64,000 nt of DNA from Bacillota bacterium (GTDB lineage: Bacteria > Bacillota > Clostridia > Peptostreptococcales > Acidaminobacteraceae), in NCBI GenBank assembly GCA_025210655.1, contig JAOARG010000015.1, positions 62,001 through 126,000 on the forward strand. Reading direction: 5' to 3'. Under the pieces are notes generated by a model. That model made no database searches and was not told the DNA's origin. It saw only the letters and a program-made list of their open reading frames with translations. The translations under genes and the position numbers were made by a program. Below are positions 44,455 to 53,611 of this stretch, one piece after another; position 1 is the stretch's first letter; every line of letters starts with the position of its first letter.

Positions 44455-46533
44455 CTAGTTCTTATTATTCTCAACAAGTTCTATACCTTTCTTAGAAATA
44501 GTAGACCCACCTCTACCTCCTTCAACATTGATATACTCATAGTCTCTGAGGGTATAGAGAATTTTTCTTATATCATATTCACTTAAAAACATATTGTCTT
44601 CAAAAGCTTTTTCAGAAAGGCTTTTTCTTCCGAGTTTTTTTCTTGCCTTAAATGCTTCATAGAATGTTTTTAGAATATAACTCTCATTATCTGAAAGATG
44701 TCCATAAGTTTTACTTTCTTCTTTTTCTATTGATATTTGCTCATGTTTCATATGGAATGGTAATTGATCTAAATGAATTGACGTAGAACCTATATTGTCA
44801 AAGTATTCTACACAATTTCTCAGTTCTCTGATATTTCCTTCCCAACTATAATTGGTGAGGAAAGAAGAAACTTCATCAGTAAGTTCAAAATTACAATTTC
44901 CAATCTTCTTGAAGTATTCCATAAGAAGTAGGATATCCTCACCCCTTTCTCTTAGGGGTGGAACATTAATAGGAAGTACATTTAATCTGTAGTAAAGGTC
45001 TTTTCTGAAATTCCCTTTTCTTACTTCTTCATAAAGATCTCTATTAGTTGCTGCAACAAGTCTTACATTTACTTTTATAACTTTATTGCCACCAACTCTC
45101 ATTACTTCTTTTTCTTGAATAACCCTTAAAAGCCTTACCTGAAGTTCAAGGGGCATTTCTCCAATCTCATCTAAAAATAAAGTTCCATTATGGGCAAGTT
45201 CAAAAATACCTGCCTTGCCGTTTTTTGAAGCTCCAGTAAAAGCTCCTGCCTCATATCCAAAAAGTTCACTTTCAAGAAGGTTCGCTGAGAGGGCTGCACA
45301 GTTTATTGCGACAAATTGCTTATCTTTTATAGGTGAAGCATTATGAATAGCTTGTGCTATTAATTCTTTTCCAGTACCACTTTCACCGGTTATAAGAACT
45401 ACAGACTTGGAATTTCCCATTCTAACTACTAGTTCTCTTACATGCCTTATAGCATCACTATCCCCAATTATATTATTTATATTATATCTAGCTATATGAC
45501 CTTTGTCTGAAAGCTGAAGACGTAGTTTGTTTTGTGTATCCTCCTGGAGTTCAAAACTCTCAAGGATAGCGTAAGAACCACTTAGCAAGTTTTGGCTGTC
45601 TTCGTTATACAAATCAAGGATAGGGAAGATAGATATAGTGATATTTTTTTCATTGATATAAAGGAGTTTGTTTTTTATTGGTTCCTTAATAGTATGGTAT
45701 TCTTCTAGAATATCTTTAGGAAGTATATCTGATATTTGGCTACCTACCTGGTCGTCCTTGATATTTATCATTTGCTTAGCATTGTCATTAAATGTTTCAA
45801 TTACCCCGTCTTTATTAAAGCTAATGACCCCTTTAGCCATTATTGAAAGTAGCATGTTGATTTGATTCTTAGCTGTCTTTGACTGAGAAATGAAATACTC
45901 ATAACCTTTATTGTATGACATTAGATTGTTGAAGTATTCAAGTACAGGAGGCTCTGTAAGCACTTCCTCTAAGTTCAAGGCTATGGCCAAATCAACCATT
46001 GTATTTTTATCAATAAGACGATGACCAAGGTCTATTACATTTTGTATTTGATTCGGAACGTGTCTTAGTTCACCAGTAGTTACTGCATAGTTTATGTTCG
46101 GAATCTTTTCCATGTTTGGATAAACAGGAATAAGTTCATAGTCATCAAAACCAAGTTGGTATAGTGTGGCTATTGTTTCAATACACATCTCAAAACTTAG
46201 GTTTACTAACGCTACTTTCTTTTCGAAATCACTAGATCTTAACTTGTTGTAACCATCTTTTGAAAAAGTAAGATTTGAAATAACAACTTCAACATCTTCT
46301 GGAATATATTTTTTCAGTACTTCAAATTGTGAATAGGTACTTATTAAAAGTACATCTATATCTTCAATTATTTCCTTTGTAGCGAGAAAAGAATAAGTGA
46401 CAATATCTACAGCTTCCCCAAAAATTTTTTGTAACTGTCTCTTATACTCATTTCCAACATCGATATTTGATGTAACGATCCCCAATCGCTTCAAATTATC
46501 ACCCCAATATTTATTTGAATTAGTATTTTCCAT
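44455..46533 (-). CDS. Sigma-54-dependent regulator with PrpR-type sensor, PAS and AAA+ domains
   Basis: 692 residues from the ATG at 46533; a TTG at 46494 with GGGGTG before it starts directly at the domain and is a fair alternative. PrpR_N-like receptor domain (about 15-175), PAS (about 205-300), then the sigma-54 AAA+ domain with GESGTGKE near 380, GAFTGA near 430 (contacts sigma-54) and the Walker [12 protein letters not shown]. The C-terminus has no Fis-type helix-turn-helix; it ends in a winged-helix-like segment ([34 protein letters not shown]). PrpR_N domains bind small acids or CoA-related ligands. It is divergent from a gene with a perfect -24/-12 promoter, its likely target. Confidence 0.9.
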   Translation of the reverse strand: MENTNSNKYWGDNLKRLGIVTSNIDVGNEYKRQLQKIFGEAVDIVTYSFLATKEIIEDIDVLLISTYSQFEVLKKYIPEDVEVVISNLTFSKDGYNKLRSSDFEKKVALVNLSFEMCIETIATLYQLGFDDYELIPVYPNMEKIPNINYAVTTGELRHVPNQIQNVIDLGHRLIDKNTMVDLAIALNLEEVLTEPPVLEYFNNLMSYNKGYEYFISQSKTAKNQINMLLSIMAKGVISFNKDGVIETFNDNAKQMINIKDDQVGSQISDILPKDILEEYHTIKEPIKNKLLYINEKNITISIFPILDLYNEDSQNLLSGSYAILESFELQEDTQNKLRLQLSDKGHIARYNINNIIGDSDAIRHVRELVVRMGNSKSVVLITGESGTGKELIAQAIHNASPIKDKQFVAINCAALSANLLESELFGYEAGAFTGASKNGKAGIFELAHNGTLFLDEIGEMPLELQVRLLRVIQEKEVMRVGGNKVIKVNVRLVAATNRDLYEEVRKGNFRKDLYYRLNVLPINVPPLRERGEDILLLMEYFKKIGNCNFELTDEVSSFLTNYSWEGNIRELRNCVEYFDNIGSTSIHLDQLPFHMKHEQISIEKEESKTYGHLSDNESYILKTFYEAFKARKKLGRKSLSEKAFEDNMFLSEYDIRKILYTLRDYEYINVEGGRGGSTISKKGIELVENNKN

Positions 46534-46557
46534 GACTTTTTTCTTATTATATATCAA

Positions 46558-46903
46558 AAAACTGTAGGATTATAGTAGGAAATATAAGTGAATATAGAAA
46601 AAAGACCGAAAAACAGGGTTAACGGGCGAATAAAAACCAATAAAACCTGTTTTGTGTTTTTTTATCTGTACAAGATTCTTTTTGGTAAATACATTCCTAA
46701 AAACTATTTTTAAGAATTAAGAAAAAAACTATTTCATCTATAAAGCTTGAGAAATGGTGATTTTAGGACAAAGGTAATTTGGAAATAAAGAAGAATTTTA
46801 TTGTCTTTTTTCTTGAAATTGATTTTTTGGCACGTATATTGCAATAATACATTGGCGAGAGGAAAACGTTATATTAAACAAATCTTGTTTAGGGGGAAAA
46901 AAA
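46558..46903. other. Divergent control region of the sigma-54 regulator and its target operon
   Basis: 346 bp without genes. It holds the sigma-54 promoter listed separately. AAAACAGG (46610-46617) and CCTGTTTT (46646-46653) form an inverted repeat with a 28-bp gap, about 180-215 bp before the -24 element. That distance suits an enhancer (UAS), although the right arm is also followed by a T-rich stretch. No other structure was recognised. Confidence 0.5.
46828..46843 (+). promoter_or_regulatory. Sigma-54 (-24/-12) promoter
   Basis: TGGCACGTATATTGCA matches the consensus TGGCAC-N5-TTGCA exactly, with GG at 46829-46830 and GC at 46841-46842, ten bases apart. It lies 60 bp before the symporter start, and the activator gene is adjacent on the other strand. 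Confidence 0.92.
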
Positions 46904-48196
46904 ATGTCAACAGAAATTTCTAAGAAGTCTATATTTAAGACTTACAAATCAGTAATACTTTTATTACTAGGTATTATTGCAGGTTGTATCATCGGTTTGG
47001 TTTATGGGGAAAAAGCAACAGTACTTAAGCCATTCGGTCAGGTATTCATGAACTTTATGTTCACAGCAGTTGTTCCACTTGTATTCTTTAGTTTATCAAG
47101 TTCAATTGCAAAAATGTCAAACATGAAACGTTTAGGTAAAATTTTAGGAAACACATTAGGTATATTTTTTATAACAGGAATTATAGCGTCAATATTTATT
47201 ATCGCAGTAGTAACAGTAGTACCACCAGCTGAAGGTGTAAACATTAACATGGGTGCATATGAAGCTGCTTCACAAATGAACATGCTTGAGCAGATTGTAA
47301 AAGCAATTTCAGTAAGTGATTTTAACCTTATCCTTTCAAGAAATGCAATGTTACCACTTATCATCTTTGCTATGGTATTTGGATATTGTGTAAGTTATGT
47401 AAGTAAGCAAAGAAACTTAACTAAGAACAACCCAGTTGTAGATTTCCTTGATATTTGTGCTGAAGCATTCATGAAAATGATTAACATCATCATGCTTTAC
47501 GCGCCAATCGGTCTTGGAGCATACTTCGCAGCATTAGTTGGAACTTACGGAGCTGAGTTACTTGGAGCATACACTAAAGCAGTTCTTATGTTCTTCCCAA
47601 TCTGTATTTTCTACTTCTTAATTGCTTTCACTGCATATGCTTATTATGCAGGAGGAAAGAAAGGTGTTAAATTATTCTACAAGAATATTTTCCCAGCAGT
47701 TATTACTTCTTTAGCTACACAAAGTTCAATTGCTACATTACCAACTAACTTAGCTGGTACTAAGAGAATGGGTGTACCTGAAGACATTTCTAATATAGTA
47801 TTACCATTAGGAGCAACAATCCACATGGATGGAACAGCTTTAACTACATTAATGAAGATTGCTTTCTTATTCGGTATTTTCGGAATGAAGTTTACAGGTA
47901 TTGGTGTTTGGGCTACTGCAATTGCTATCTCAGTTATGAGTGGTGTTGTAATGAGTGGTATTCCTGGAGGAGGAATGATGGGTTCTATTATCATCGTTGG
48001 ATTCTACGGATTTAACCCAGATGTTATTCCAGTAATCGTAACAATCGGTATGTTAACAGATGCAATCGCAACAATGATCAACTGTACTGGTGATGCTGTA
48101 GCTTCTATGATGGTATCTAAGAGGGTTGAAGGTAAGGATTGGATAGATAGAGATTTTGATAGTGAGAAAGCTGAAGTTAGTGAAGTAACAGCTTAG
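46904..48196 (+). CDS. Dicarboxylate/amino acid:cation symporter (DAACS family)
   Basis: 430 residues with eight membrane helices and two re-entrant loops. Signature blocks: TQSSIATLPTN near 275 (the Ser-rich hairpin), LPLGATIHMDGTALTT near 300-315 (the cation/substrate NMDG site, here HMDG) and GGGMMGSIIIVG. It imports glutamate, aspartate, dicarboxylates or, in some members, serine, threonine or cystine with Na+ or H+. Its codons use ATC, TTC, AAC and CCA far more than surrounding genes, which suggests high expression. Driven by a sigma-54 promoter and followed 24 bp later by a C-S lyase, it may import cystine or a related sulfur amino acid. Confidence 0.9.
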   Translation: MSTEISKKSIFKTYKSVILLLLGIIAGCIIGLVYGEKATVLKPFGQVFMNFMFTAVVPLVFFSLSSSIAKMSNMKRLGKILGNTLGIFFITGIIASIFIIAVVTVVPPAEGVNINMGAYEAASQMNMLEQIVKAISVSDFNLILSRNAMLPLIIFAMVFGYCVSYVSKQRNLTKNNPVVDFLDICAEAFMKMINIIMLYAPIGLGAYFAALVGTYGAELLGAYTKAVLMFFPICIFYFLIAFTAYAYYAGGKKGVKLFYKNIFPAVITSLATQSSIATLPTNLAGTKRMGVPEDISNIVLPLGATIHMDGTALTTLMKIAFLFGIFGMKFTGIGVWATAIAISVMSGVVMSGIPGGGMMGSIIIVGFYGFNPDVIPVIVTIGMLTDAIATMINCTGDAVASMMVSKRVEGKDWIDRDFDSEKAEVSEVTA

Positions 48197-48220
48197 TATA
48201 GTTATTTTCAAGGAGGACAT

Positions 48221-49393
48221 ATGTATAATTTAGAAAAAATAGTTAACAGACAAAACTCAAGCTCTGTTAAGTATGAAGAAATGGTTTTAAAATTTGGTAG
48301 CAATGATATGCTTCCTTTCTGGGTCGCAGATATGGATATTAAATGTCCAGATTTCATGATTGAATCTTTAGTAAAAAGAGCTGAGCATGGCGTATTTGGA
48401 TATACAAAAAGAATGCCTGAGTTTTATAACTCAGTAATCAATTGGTTAGATACTAGACATGAAGTAAAAGTGAAAAGGGAAGAACTTGAGTATGGCCCAG
48501 GAGTTGTATTCCTTTTAAACATGATGATAAGAAATGAAACTAAAGTAGGGGATCAAATCATTATTCAGACACCTGTATACTACCCGTTCAAAAGCGTAGT
48601 TGAAGGCAATGAAAGAGTTGTTCTTGATAACAAACTTGTTAACAACAATGGTAGATACGAAATGAACTTTGATGAGCTTGAGAAGATGGCAAAAGATCCT
48701 AAGACTACTATGATGCTACTTTGTAGTCCACACAACCCAGTAGGTAGAGTTTGGACTATGGAAGAGCTTCAAAGAGTTGCTGACATATGTCTTGAAAATG
48801 ATGTACTGTTAATTTCAGATGAAATTCACTTTGATTTAGTATACAAAGGCAATAAGCACATTTCAGTAGCAAGATTAGGTGATAAGTACAATAAGAGTTC
48901 TGTAGTTTGTACAGCACCTAGTAAAACATTCAACATTGCTGGTCTTCATACTTCTTACTGTATTATTCGTGATGAAGAAATTATGACTAGATATAGAAAT
49001 GAACTAGGTCTTATGGATCTTAACCGTTCTAACTGCTTCAGTAGAGAAATTACTCAAACTGTTTACGAAATGGGAGCAGACTATGTTGATAATTTAGTAG
49101 ATTTCTTAGAAGGAAACAGGGATTATACTTATGATTTTATCAAAGAAAATATTCCTGGTATTGAGCCTTACAAGATTGAAGCAACATATTTATTGTGGAT
49201 GGATTGTAAAGGACTTGGACTTTCTAAAGATCAAATTGATGATTTATTCTTTAAAGAAGCTAAAATTGCTCTTGATAGCGGACACTGGTTCGGAGATAAT
49301 GGTGAAGGATTTATGCGTATAAACCTTGCATGTTCAAGAGAAATGTTAGCTGAAGGTTTAGATAGACTAAAGGATGCAGTAGCAGCTTTATAA
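48221..49393 (+). CDS. patB: PatB/MalY-family PLP aminotransferase-type C-S lyase
   Basis: 390 residues, AAGGAGG upstream. Class I/II aminotransferase fold: SPHNPVGRVW, SDEIHFDLV, and the PLP lysine in TAPSKTFNIAGLH near 235. PFWVADMDIKCPDF near residue 32 is characteristic of the PatB/MalY branch, which includes cystathionine beta-lyases that release thiol, pyruvate and ammonia. It is in one operon with a cation-coupled symporter under sigma-54 control, so a pathway of import and cleavage of a sulfur amino acid is likely. Biased codon use like the symporter points to strong expression. A pure aminotransferase role cannot be excluded. Confidence 0.88.
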   Translation: MYNLEKIVNRQNSSSVKYEEMVLKFGSNDMLPFWVADMDIKCPDFMIESLVKRAEHGVFGYTKRMPEFYNSVINWLDTRHEVKVKREELEYGPGVVFLLNMMIRNETKVGDQIIIQTPVYYPFKSVVEGNERVVLDNKLVNNNGRYEMNFDELEKMAKDPKTTMMLLCSPHNPVGRVWTMEELQRVADICLENDVLLISDEIHFDLVYKGNKHISVARLGDKYNKSSVVCTAPSKTFNIAGLHTSYCIIRDEEIMTRYRNELGLMDLNRSNCFSREITQTVYEMGADYVDNLVDFLEGNRDYTYDFIKENIPGIEPYKIEATYLLWMDCKGLGLSKDQIDDLFFKEAKIALDSGHWFGDNGEGFMRINLACSREMLAEGLDRLKDAVAAL

Positions 49394-49470
49394 ACCCAAA
49401 AGTAATATAAAATATTTAAAGTGTTTTTAACTAATATAATTTGGTAAAAATATAACTCTCCAAAAGCCCA

Positions 49471-49514
49471 ACAGAAAGGCGGAAGATTTAATCTTCTGCC
49501 TTTCTGTATTTTTT
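49471..49514 (+). terminator. Strong terminator of the symporter-lyase operon
   Basis: ACAGAAAGGCGGAAGAT, TTA loop, ATCTTCTGCCTTTCTGT (one G-T mismatch), followed by ATTTTTT. Confidence 0.93.
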
Positions 49515-49566
49515 GTGTAGATATGGGTATTGTATTAATGAATACAGAAAAAAAGGAGTGCTTATT

Positions 49567-50820
49567 ATGGTTGAAATAATAAAGGGTAATATTATTTTTA
49601 CTGAAACACCTGATAACTTTGAAGTAATTGAAAATGGATATATAGTTTATGAAGACGGTATAATTCTTTCAGTAACAAAATTACTTCCTGAGAAGTATTC
49701 AGACTGCAAAATACATGATTATGGCAATAGACTTATAATACCTGGTTTTTACGATTTACATGTTCATAGCGGACAATATTCCCAGTGTGGTGTTGGCATG
49801 GATTTGCCATTATTACAGTGGTTAAAAAAGTATACATATGAAAGTGAAAAAAGGTGTGAAAATCCAAGTTACGCTAGAAGACTTTATGAAAAGTTTTCAC
49901 AGGATTTACTCAGATATGGTACTTTAGGTGCTGTTGTATTTTCTACAACTTCCTATGAAGGGACTGAAATACTGTTTGAGGAATTCTTAAGAACTGGGAT
50001 TAGAGGTTATATCGGTATGGTAGAAATGGAAAGAAATGCTCCTGAGTTTATTATTAAAGATTTAGATTATACAATGGAAATGATAGAGAGTCTTATTAAT
50101 GAGTATAATGATAATAGATTGGTTAAATCAATAATAACACCTAGATTTGCCCCTACAAGCACTAAAGAAGGTTTAAGACGATTAGGCGAATTAGCCAAGA
50201 AATACAGTGTCCCTGTACAGTCACACTTAGATGAAAGTCAAGAAGAAGTAGAGTGGGTAAGATCATTATATAAGAAGGATTATGCAAGTGTATATGATGA
50301 ATTTGGACTTTATGGTGACACACCTACACTTATGGCCCATGGTGTATATATGACTGATGAGGAAATAGATCTTACTAAAGATAATGGTGTGATACTGGTT
50401 CATTGTCCAGATTCTAATATAAATCTCTCAAGTGGAATAATGCACAGTAAAGAACTCATTGAAAAGGGAGTAAGGCTTGGATTAGGTACTGATATGGCTG
50501 GTGGTCACAAACTATTTATGGGTGAAGTGATAGTAAGGGCCATTCAGTTATCAAAATTGTTGACTCTTCAAGAAGGAATGTCAAATAAGCCTCTGACTTT
50601 TTCTGAAGCCTTTTACATGTCAACAGTAGTTGGCGGTGGATTTTTTGGAAAAATCGGTAAACTAAAATCTGGCTATGAACTTGATTGTCTTATTATTGAT
50701 GACGATCAACTCTATAGAGAAATATATTCCATAGAAGATAGATTGTCTAAATTTATTTACACAGGGGATGACAGATGGATTCTTGATAGGTATGTATCAG
50801 GTAAAATACTGAATGTATAG
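49567..50820 (+). CDS. guaD: Guanine deaminase
   Basis: 417 residues from the ATG at 49567 (AAAGGAG upstream). Metal site: H65 and H67 (FYDLHVHSGQYSQCG), QSHLDESQEE, LMAHGVYM and GLGTDMAGGH. PRFAPTST is the PRFxPT signature that marks guanine deaminases among the amidohydrolases. It converts guanine to xanthine and ammonia, the substrate for the xanthine dehydrogenase-type enzymes at 23-38 kb, although it is a separate transcription unit. It is unlike SsnA, which lacks this signature. Confidence 0.92.
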   Translation: MVEIIKGNIIFTETPDNFEVIENGYIVYEDGIILSVTKLLPEKYSDCKIHDYGNRLIIPGFYDLHVHSGQYSQCGVGMDLPLLQWLKKYTYESEKRCENPSYARRLYEKFSQDLLRYGTLGAVVFSTTSYEGTEILFEEFLRTGIRGYIGMVEMERNAPEFIIKDLDYTMEMIESLINEYNDNRLVKSIITPRFAPTSTKEGLRRLGELAKKYSVPVQSHLDESQEEVEWVRSLYKKDYASVYDEFGLYGDTPTLMAHGVYMTDEEIDLTKDNGVILVHCPDSNINLSSGIMHSKELIEKGVRLGLGTDMAGGHKLFMGEVIVRAIQLSKLLTLQEGMSNKPLTFSEAFYMSTVVGGGFFGKIGKLKSGYELDCLIIDDDQLYREIYSIEDRLSKFIYTGDDRWILDRYVSGKILNV

Positions 50821-50860
50821 ATAAATTTAATATTGTATTAACTGTAATTGATTATTTCAA

Positions 50861-50889
50861 TTGGCAATTTAATTCCATATATGTGATAT
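50861..50889 (+). promoter_or_regulatory. Possible promoter of the yjiM-yjiL operon
   Basis: TTGGCA (50861-50866), 17 bp, TGATAT (50884-50889), 40 bp before the start codon. Confidence 0.45.
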
Positions 50890-50928
50890 TTAAATGTGAG
50901 CGAATAATTTATAATAGGAGTGAATAAC

Positions 50929-52083
50929 ATGGAATTAAAAAAAGATTTACCAAGTATTTTTGAAGATTTTTCGGAAGCTAGAAAGAATGGATTTATAGGT
51001 GCTAAAAAGTTTAAGGAATCAAATAAATCTATGATTGGAACATTTTGTACATTTATGCCACAAGAGTTACCCCTTGCTATAGGTGCTGCTTCTGTTTCTT
51101 TATGTGCAACTTCAGATGAGACTATAGGAGAGGCAGAGAAGGATCTTCCAAGAAACTTATGTCCACTTATTAAGTCAAGTTATGGTTTTGGAAAAACTGA
51201 TAAATGTCCATATTTCTATTTCAGTGATATGGTTATTGGTGAGACAACATGTGATGGAAAGAAAAAGATGTTTGAACTTATGGGTGAGTACAAACCTGTT
51301 CATGTTATGCAGCTTCCAAATAATCCAACTACAAAAGAATCTTTAGAAATGTGGAAGGCTGAGATTGTTAAGCTTAAAGAAGTTTTAGAAGAGCAGTTTA
51401 AAGTTGAAATAAGTGATGAAAAAGTAAAGGAAATGATTGTTTTAAAGAACAGGGAAAGAAAAGCTTTAAAAGATTTTTATGCTTTAGGAAAACTTGATCC
51501 TCCAGCTATTTCTGGGACTGATATCTTAAAGGTACTTTACGGATCTACTTTTAAGTTTGATAAAGAAGATACTATAAATGATGTAAATAAGTTAACTGAA
51601 GAAATTTTAGCTAAGTATAATGCAGGAGAAGTTCTTGAGAAAAAGCCAAGAATTTTAGTTACAGGATGTCCTATAGGTGGGGTAACTGAGAAGGTTGTTA
51701 AGGCTATAGAGGACAATGGTGGTCTAGTTGTATTCTACGAAAACTGTATGGGTGCTAAGGCTATTGAAGATTTAGTTGATGAAAATAATGAAGATGTATA
51801 TGATGCTCTTGCTAAGAAGTATCTTGATATAGGATGTTCATGTATGAGTCCAAATCCTAAAAGATTTGAGATGTTAGATAGATCAATCGATGAGTATAAG
51901 GTTGATGGAGTTGTTGATGTAATTCTTCAAGCTTGTCATACTTATGGTGTTGAAACAATGAATGTAAAAAGATTTGTTAATGAAAAGAAAAATGTTCCAT
52001 ACGTAAGTGTTGAGACTGATTACTCTACTTCAGATATTGGTCAGTTAAATACAAGAATGGCAGCATTTATTGAGATGTTATAA
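50929..52083 (+). CDS. yjiM: Double-cubane cluster protein YjiM (2-hydroxyacyl-CoA dehydratase-like)
   Basis: 384 residues from the ATG at 50929; a GTG at 50920 overlaps the TAGGAG ribosome binding site. Conserved blocks match E. coli YjiM closely: GTFCTFMPQELP, SLCATSDETIGEAEKDLPRN, LCPLIKSSYGFGKTDKCPYF, GETTCDGKKKM, TGCPIGG, ENCMGAKA, GCSCMSPNP and QACHTYGVE. It belongs to the HgdB/FldC superfamily. Single-chain members of this type have been shown to hold a double-cubane [8Fe-9S] cluster and to reduce small molecules such as acetylene with ATP. It overlaps no other gene; the activator follows after one base. Natural substrate unknown. Confidence 0.92.
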   Translation: MELKKDLPSIFEDFSEARKNGFIGAKKFKESNKSMIGTFCTFMPQELPLAIGAASVSLCATSDETIGEAEKDLPRNLCPLIKSSYGFGKTDKCPYFYFSDMVIGETTCDGKKKMFELMGEYKPVHVMQLPNNPTTKESLEMWKAEIVKLKEVLEEQFKVEISDEKVKEMIVLKNRERKALKDFYALGKLDPPAISGTDILKVLYGSTFKFDKEDTINDVNKLTEEILAKYNAGEVLEKKPRILVTGCPIGGVTEKVVKAIEDNGGLVVFYENCMGAKAIEDLVDENNEDVYDALAKKYLDIGCSCMSPNPKRFEMLDRSIDEYKVDGVVDVILQACHTYGVETMNVKRFVNEKKNVPYVSVETDYSTSDIGQLNTRMAAFIEML

Positions 52084-52084
52084 A

Positions 52085-52837
52085 ATGTATGGCTTAGGTA
52101 TTGATTCTGGATCAACCACAACTAAGGGTGTATTATTTGATGAAAATGGAATTGTAGAAAAAATGATAATGCCCACAGGTGTTAATCCTAGAAAGACTAT
52201 CAAAGAGCTATATGATACATTAAAAGGAGATCGTGAAGTATTTACGGTTACAACAGGATATGGACGAAATCTACTTGAAGAAAGTGATAAAAAAATTACA
52301 GAAATAACTTGTCACGGAAAAGGGGCAACTTTTCTTGGAGGAGATATTTCTGGTGTTATTGATATTGGAGGACAAGATAGCAAAGCTATCTTGCTAGATA
52401 GATATAACAGCGTCCAGGACTTTTTAATGAATGACAAGTGTGCAGCAGGTACTGGAAGATTTATTGAAGTAATAATGAGAATCTTTCAACAGGATATGGA
52501 AAGTTTAGACGATTTCATTGGAGGACATGAACCCGTAAAAATAACTAGCATGTGTACTGTGTTTGCAGAAAGCGAAGTAGTAAGTATGCTAGGACAGGGA
52601 ATAGATGCAAACTCAATAGCTATGGGTGTTATCGATTCCATATGTCAAAGAACAGCAAACTTTGTTAGCAAGCTTCCTATGGAAAACAAAGTATTTTTCT
52701 CAGGTGGTCTTGCAGATTCAGAAGTAATAAGACAAACACTAGAAGAGAAACTCGGTATGGAAGTGGTTGTATCTGAATTGTCACAGTTCACAGGAGCAAT
52801 AGGAGCTGCTATGATTGCTTATGATAAAGCGCAGTAG
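52085..52837 (+). CDS. yjiL: ATP-dependent activator YjiL (BadF/HgdC family reductase)
   Basis: 250 residues from the ATG at 52085, one base after the yjiM stop. ASKHA-fold ATPase: GIDSGSTTTKGVLFD (4-18), DIGGQDSKAI, and FFSGGLADSEV. The two Cys that share the bridging [4Fe-4S] cluster of the homodimer are in NDKCAAGTGRFIEV and MCTVFAESEVV. It uses ATP hydrolysis to drive low-potential electrons into YjiM. The electron donor is probably ferredoxin or flavodoxin. Length and motifs are normal for the family. Confidence 0.93.
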   Translation: MYGLGIDSGSTTTKGVLFDENGIVEKMIMPTGVNPRKTIKELYDTLKGDREVFTVTTGYGRNLLEESDKKITEITCHGKGATFLGGDISGVIDIGGQDSKAILLDRYNSVQDFLMNDKCAAGTGRFIEVIMRIFQQDMESLDDFIGGHEPVKITSMCTVFAESEVVSMLGQGIDANSIAMGVIDSICQRTANFVSKLPMENKVFFSGGLADSEVIRQTLEEKLGMEVVVSELSQFTGAIGAAMIAYDKAQ

Positions 52838-53221
52838 GTGGTGTGTTTTACCTTTTGGGTAAAACGGTAGTGTACTTACCTTTTTCAAAGGTTTTGTGGT
52901 GGTGAGCTTGCTTTGCAAGCGGTGGTTAGGCGATAGGGGAAAAGAGGAATCACACAAAACTTTGTTTGTGTTAGGGGAATTAGTTTTATAAATAAAACGA
53001 GAGGAAAAGGAAGACCTTTGAGATTTTTAAAAAATGTATTAAAGATCTTAGATTCTTGCTTTTCCCCTAGTTTTGCTTGCAAAACGATTCTCCTAGCACA
53101 AAAATGTGCGATTCCCCTTTTCTCCTCTTTATCTAACCACCGCTTGCAAGGCCAAGCTCACCACCACAAGTCCCCCGGGACGCGTACACTACCATTTTTT
53201 CTCAAGAAAAAATACACCACC
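52837..53221. repeat. Tree-like palindromic repeat, copy C (extended, 385 bp)
   Basis: The full-length version. Outer stems, in order inward: GGTGGTGT/ACACCACC (52837 and 53221 ends), GGTAGTGTAC/GTACACTACC, GTGGTGGTGAGCTTG/CAAGCTCACCACCAC, GCAAGCGGTGGTTAG/CTAACCACCGCTTGC, then the inner element shared with copies A and B (GGGGAAAAGAGGAATC...GATTCCCCTTTTCTCC). Side hairpins occur in pairs at each step: GTTTTACC/GGTAAAAC with ATTTTTTCT/AGAAAAAAT, ACCTTT/AAAGGT with TCCC/GGGA, and further pairs inside. Some open frame crosses it (53018-53239), but it is palindromic sequence, not a gene. It fills the gap between yjiL and the alkyltransferase-like gene. Confidence 0.9.
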
Positions 53222-53276
53222 CAAGCAATCACAATATGATAAAATATACACATATTCAAATATAGAGGTGAATCAA

Positions 53277-53573
53277 ATGGACGATTTTACAAAAAGAGTA
53301 ATTGAAATAATAAGAAAAATTCCTTATGGAAAAGTAATGTCCTACGGGCAAGTTGCTGACTTGGCTGGAAAACCAAGGGGAGCTAGACAGGTAGCTCGAA
53401 TCCTACATTCTATGGGGCAAAAGTATGAACTCCCTTGGCATAGGGTAATTAATTCTCAAGGAAAGATTTCTCTTCCAGAGTATAGGGGTGGGGCTATTCA
53501 AAAATCTATGCTTGAAGAGGAAGGGCTAGTTTTTAGAAATGACAGGATTGATTTTAAAATATATAGGGCATAA
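53277..53573 (+). CDS. Alkyltransferase-like DNA-binding protein (ATL, MGMT family)
   Basis: 98 residues from the ATG at 53277 (GAGGTG upstream); longer open frame upstream is palindromic repeat. It is the DNA-binding domain of O6-alkylguanine transferases: PYGKVMSYGQVADLAG, RQVARIL and PWHRVINSQGKIS. The reactive Cys of PCHR is replaced by Trp (W54), the hallmark of alkyltransferase-like proteins. These bind O6-alkylguanine lesions, flip the base with Tyr and Arg, and direct nucleotide excision repair instead of removing the alkyl group. Closest in layout to E. coli YbaZ (Atl). Confidence 0.93.
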   Translation: MDDFTKRVIEIIRKIPYGKVMSYGQVADLAGKPRGARQVARILHSMGQKYELPWHRVINSQGKISLPEYRGGAIQKSMLEEEGLVFRNDRIDFKIYRA

Positions 53574-53605
53574 AAAACCTCGAACAAATTAATGTTCGAG
53601 GTTTT
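53574..53605. terminator. Bidirectional terminator
   Basis: AAAACCTCGAACA, AATTAA loop, TGTTCGAGGTTTT: a perfect 13-bp stem between the convergent ATL and FIST-GGDEF genes. Confidence 0.9.
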
Positions 53606-53611
53606 AACTTC

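Noticed and set aside
46904..49393. Horizontal transfer of the symporter-lyase operon because of different codon use
   Set aside because: The bias is towards C-ending Phe, Ile, Asn codons typical of highly expressed native genes, GC content is not much different, and there are no mobile-element traces.
49394..49566. Guanine riboswitch upstream of guanine deaminase
   Set aside because: The gap holds a strong terminator and a short leader; no purine riboswitch core was recognised.
52837..53221. Insertion sequence with terminal inverted repeats
   Set aside because: There is no transposase frame; complementarity runs throughout the element rather than only at its ends.
53018..53276. Open reading frames reaching into the region before the ATL gene
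   Set aside because: They run through the palindromic repeat, have no ribosome binding site and their residues are the translation of the inverted repeats.
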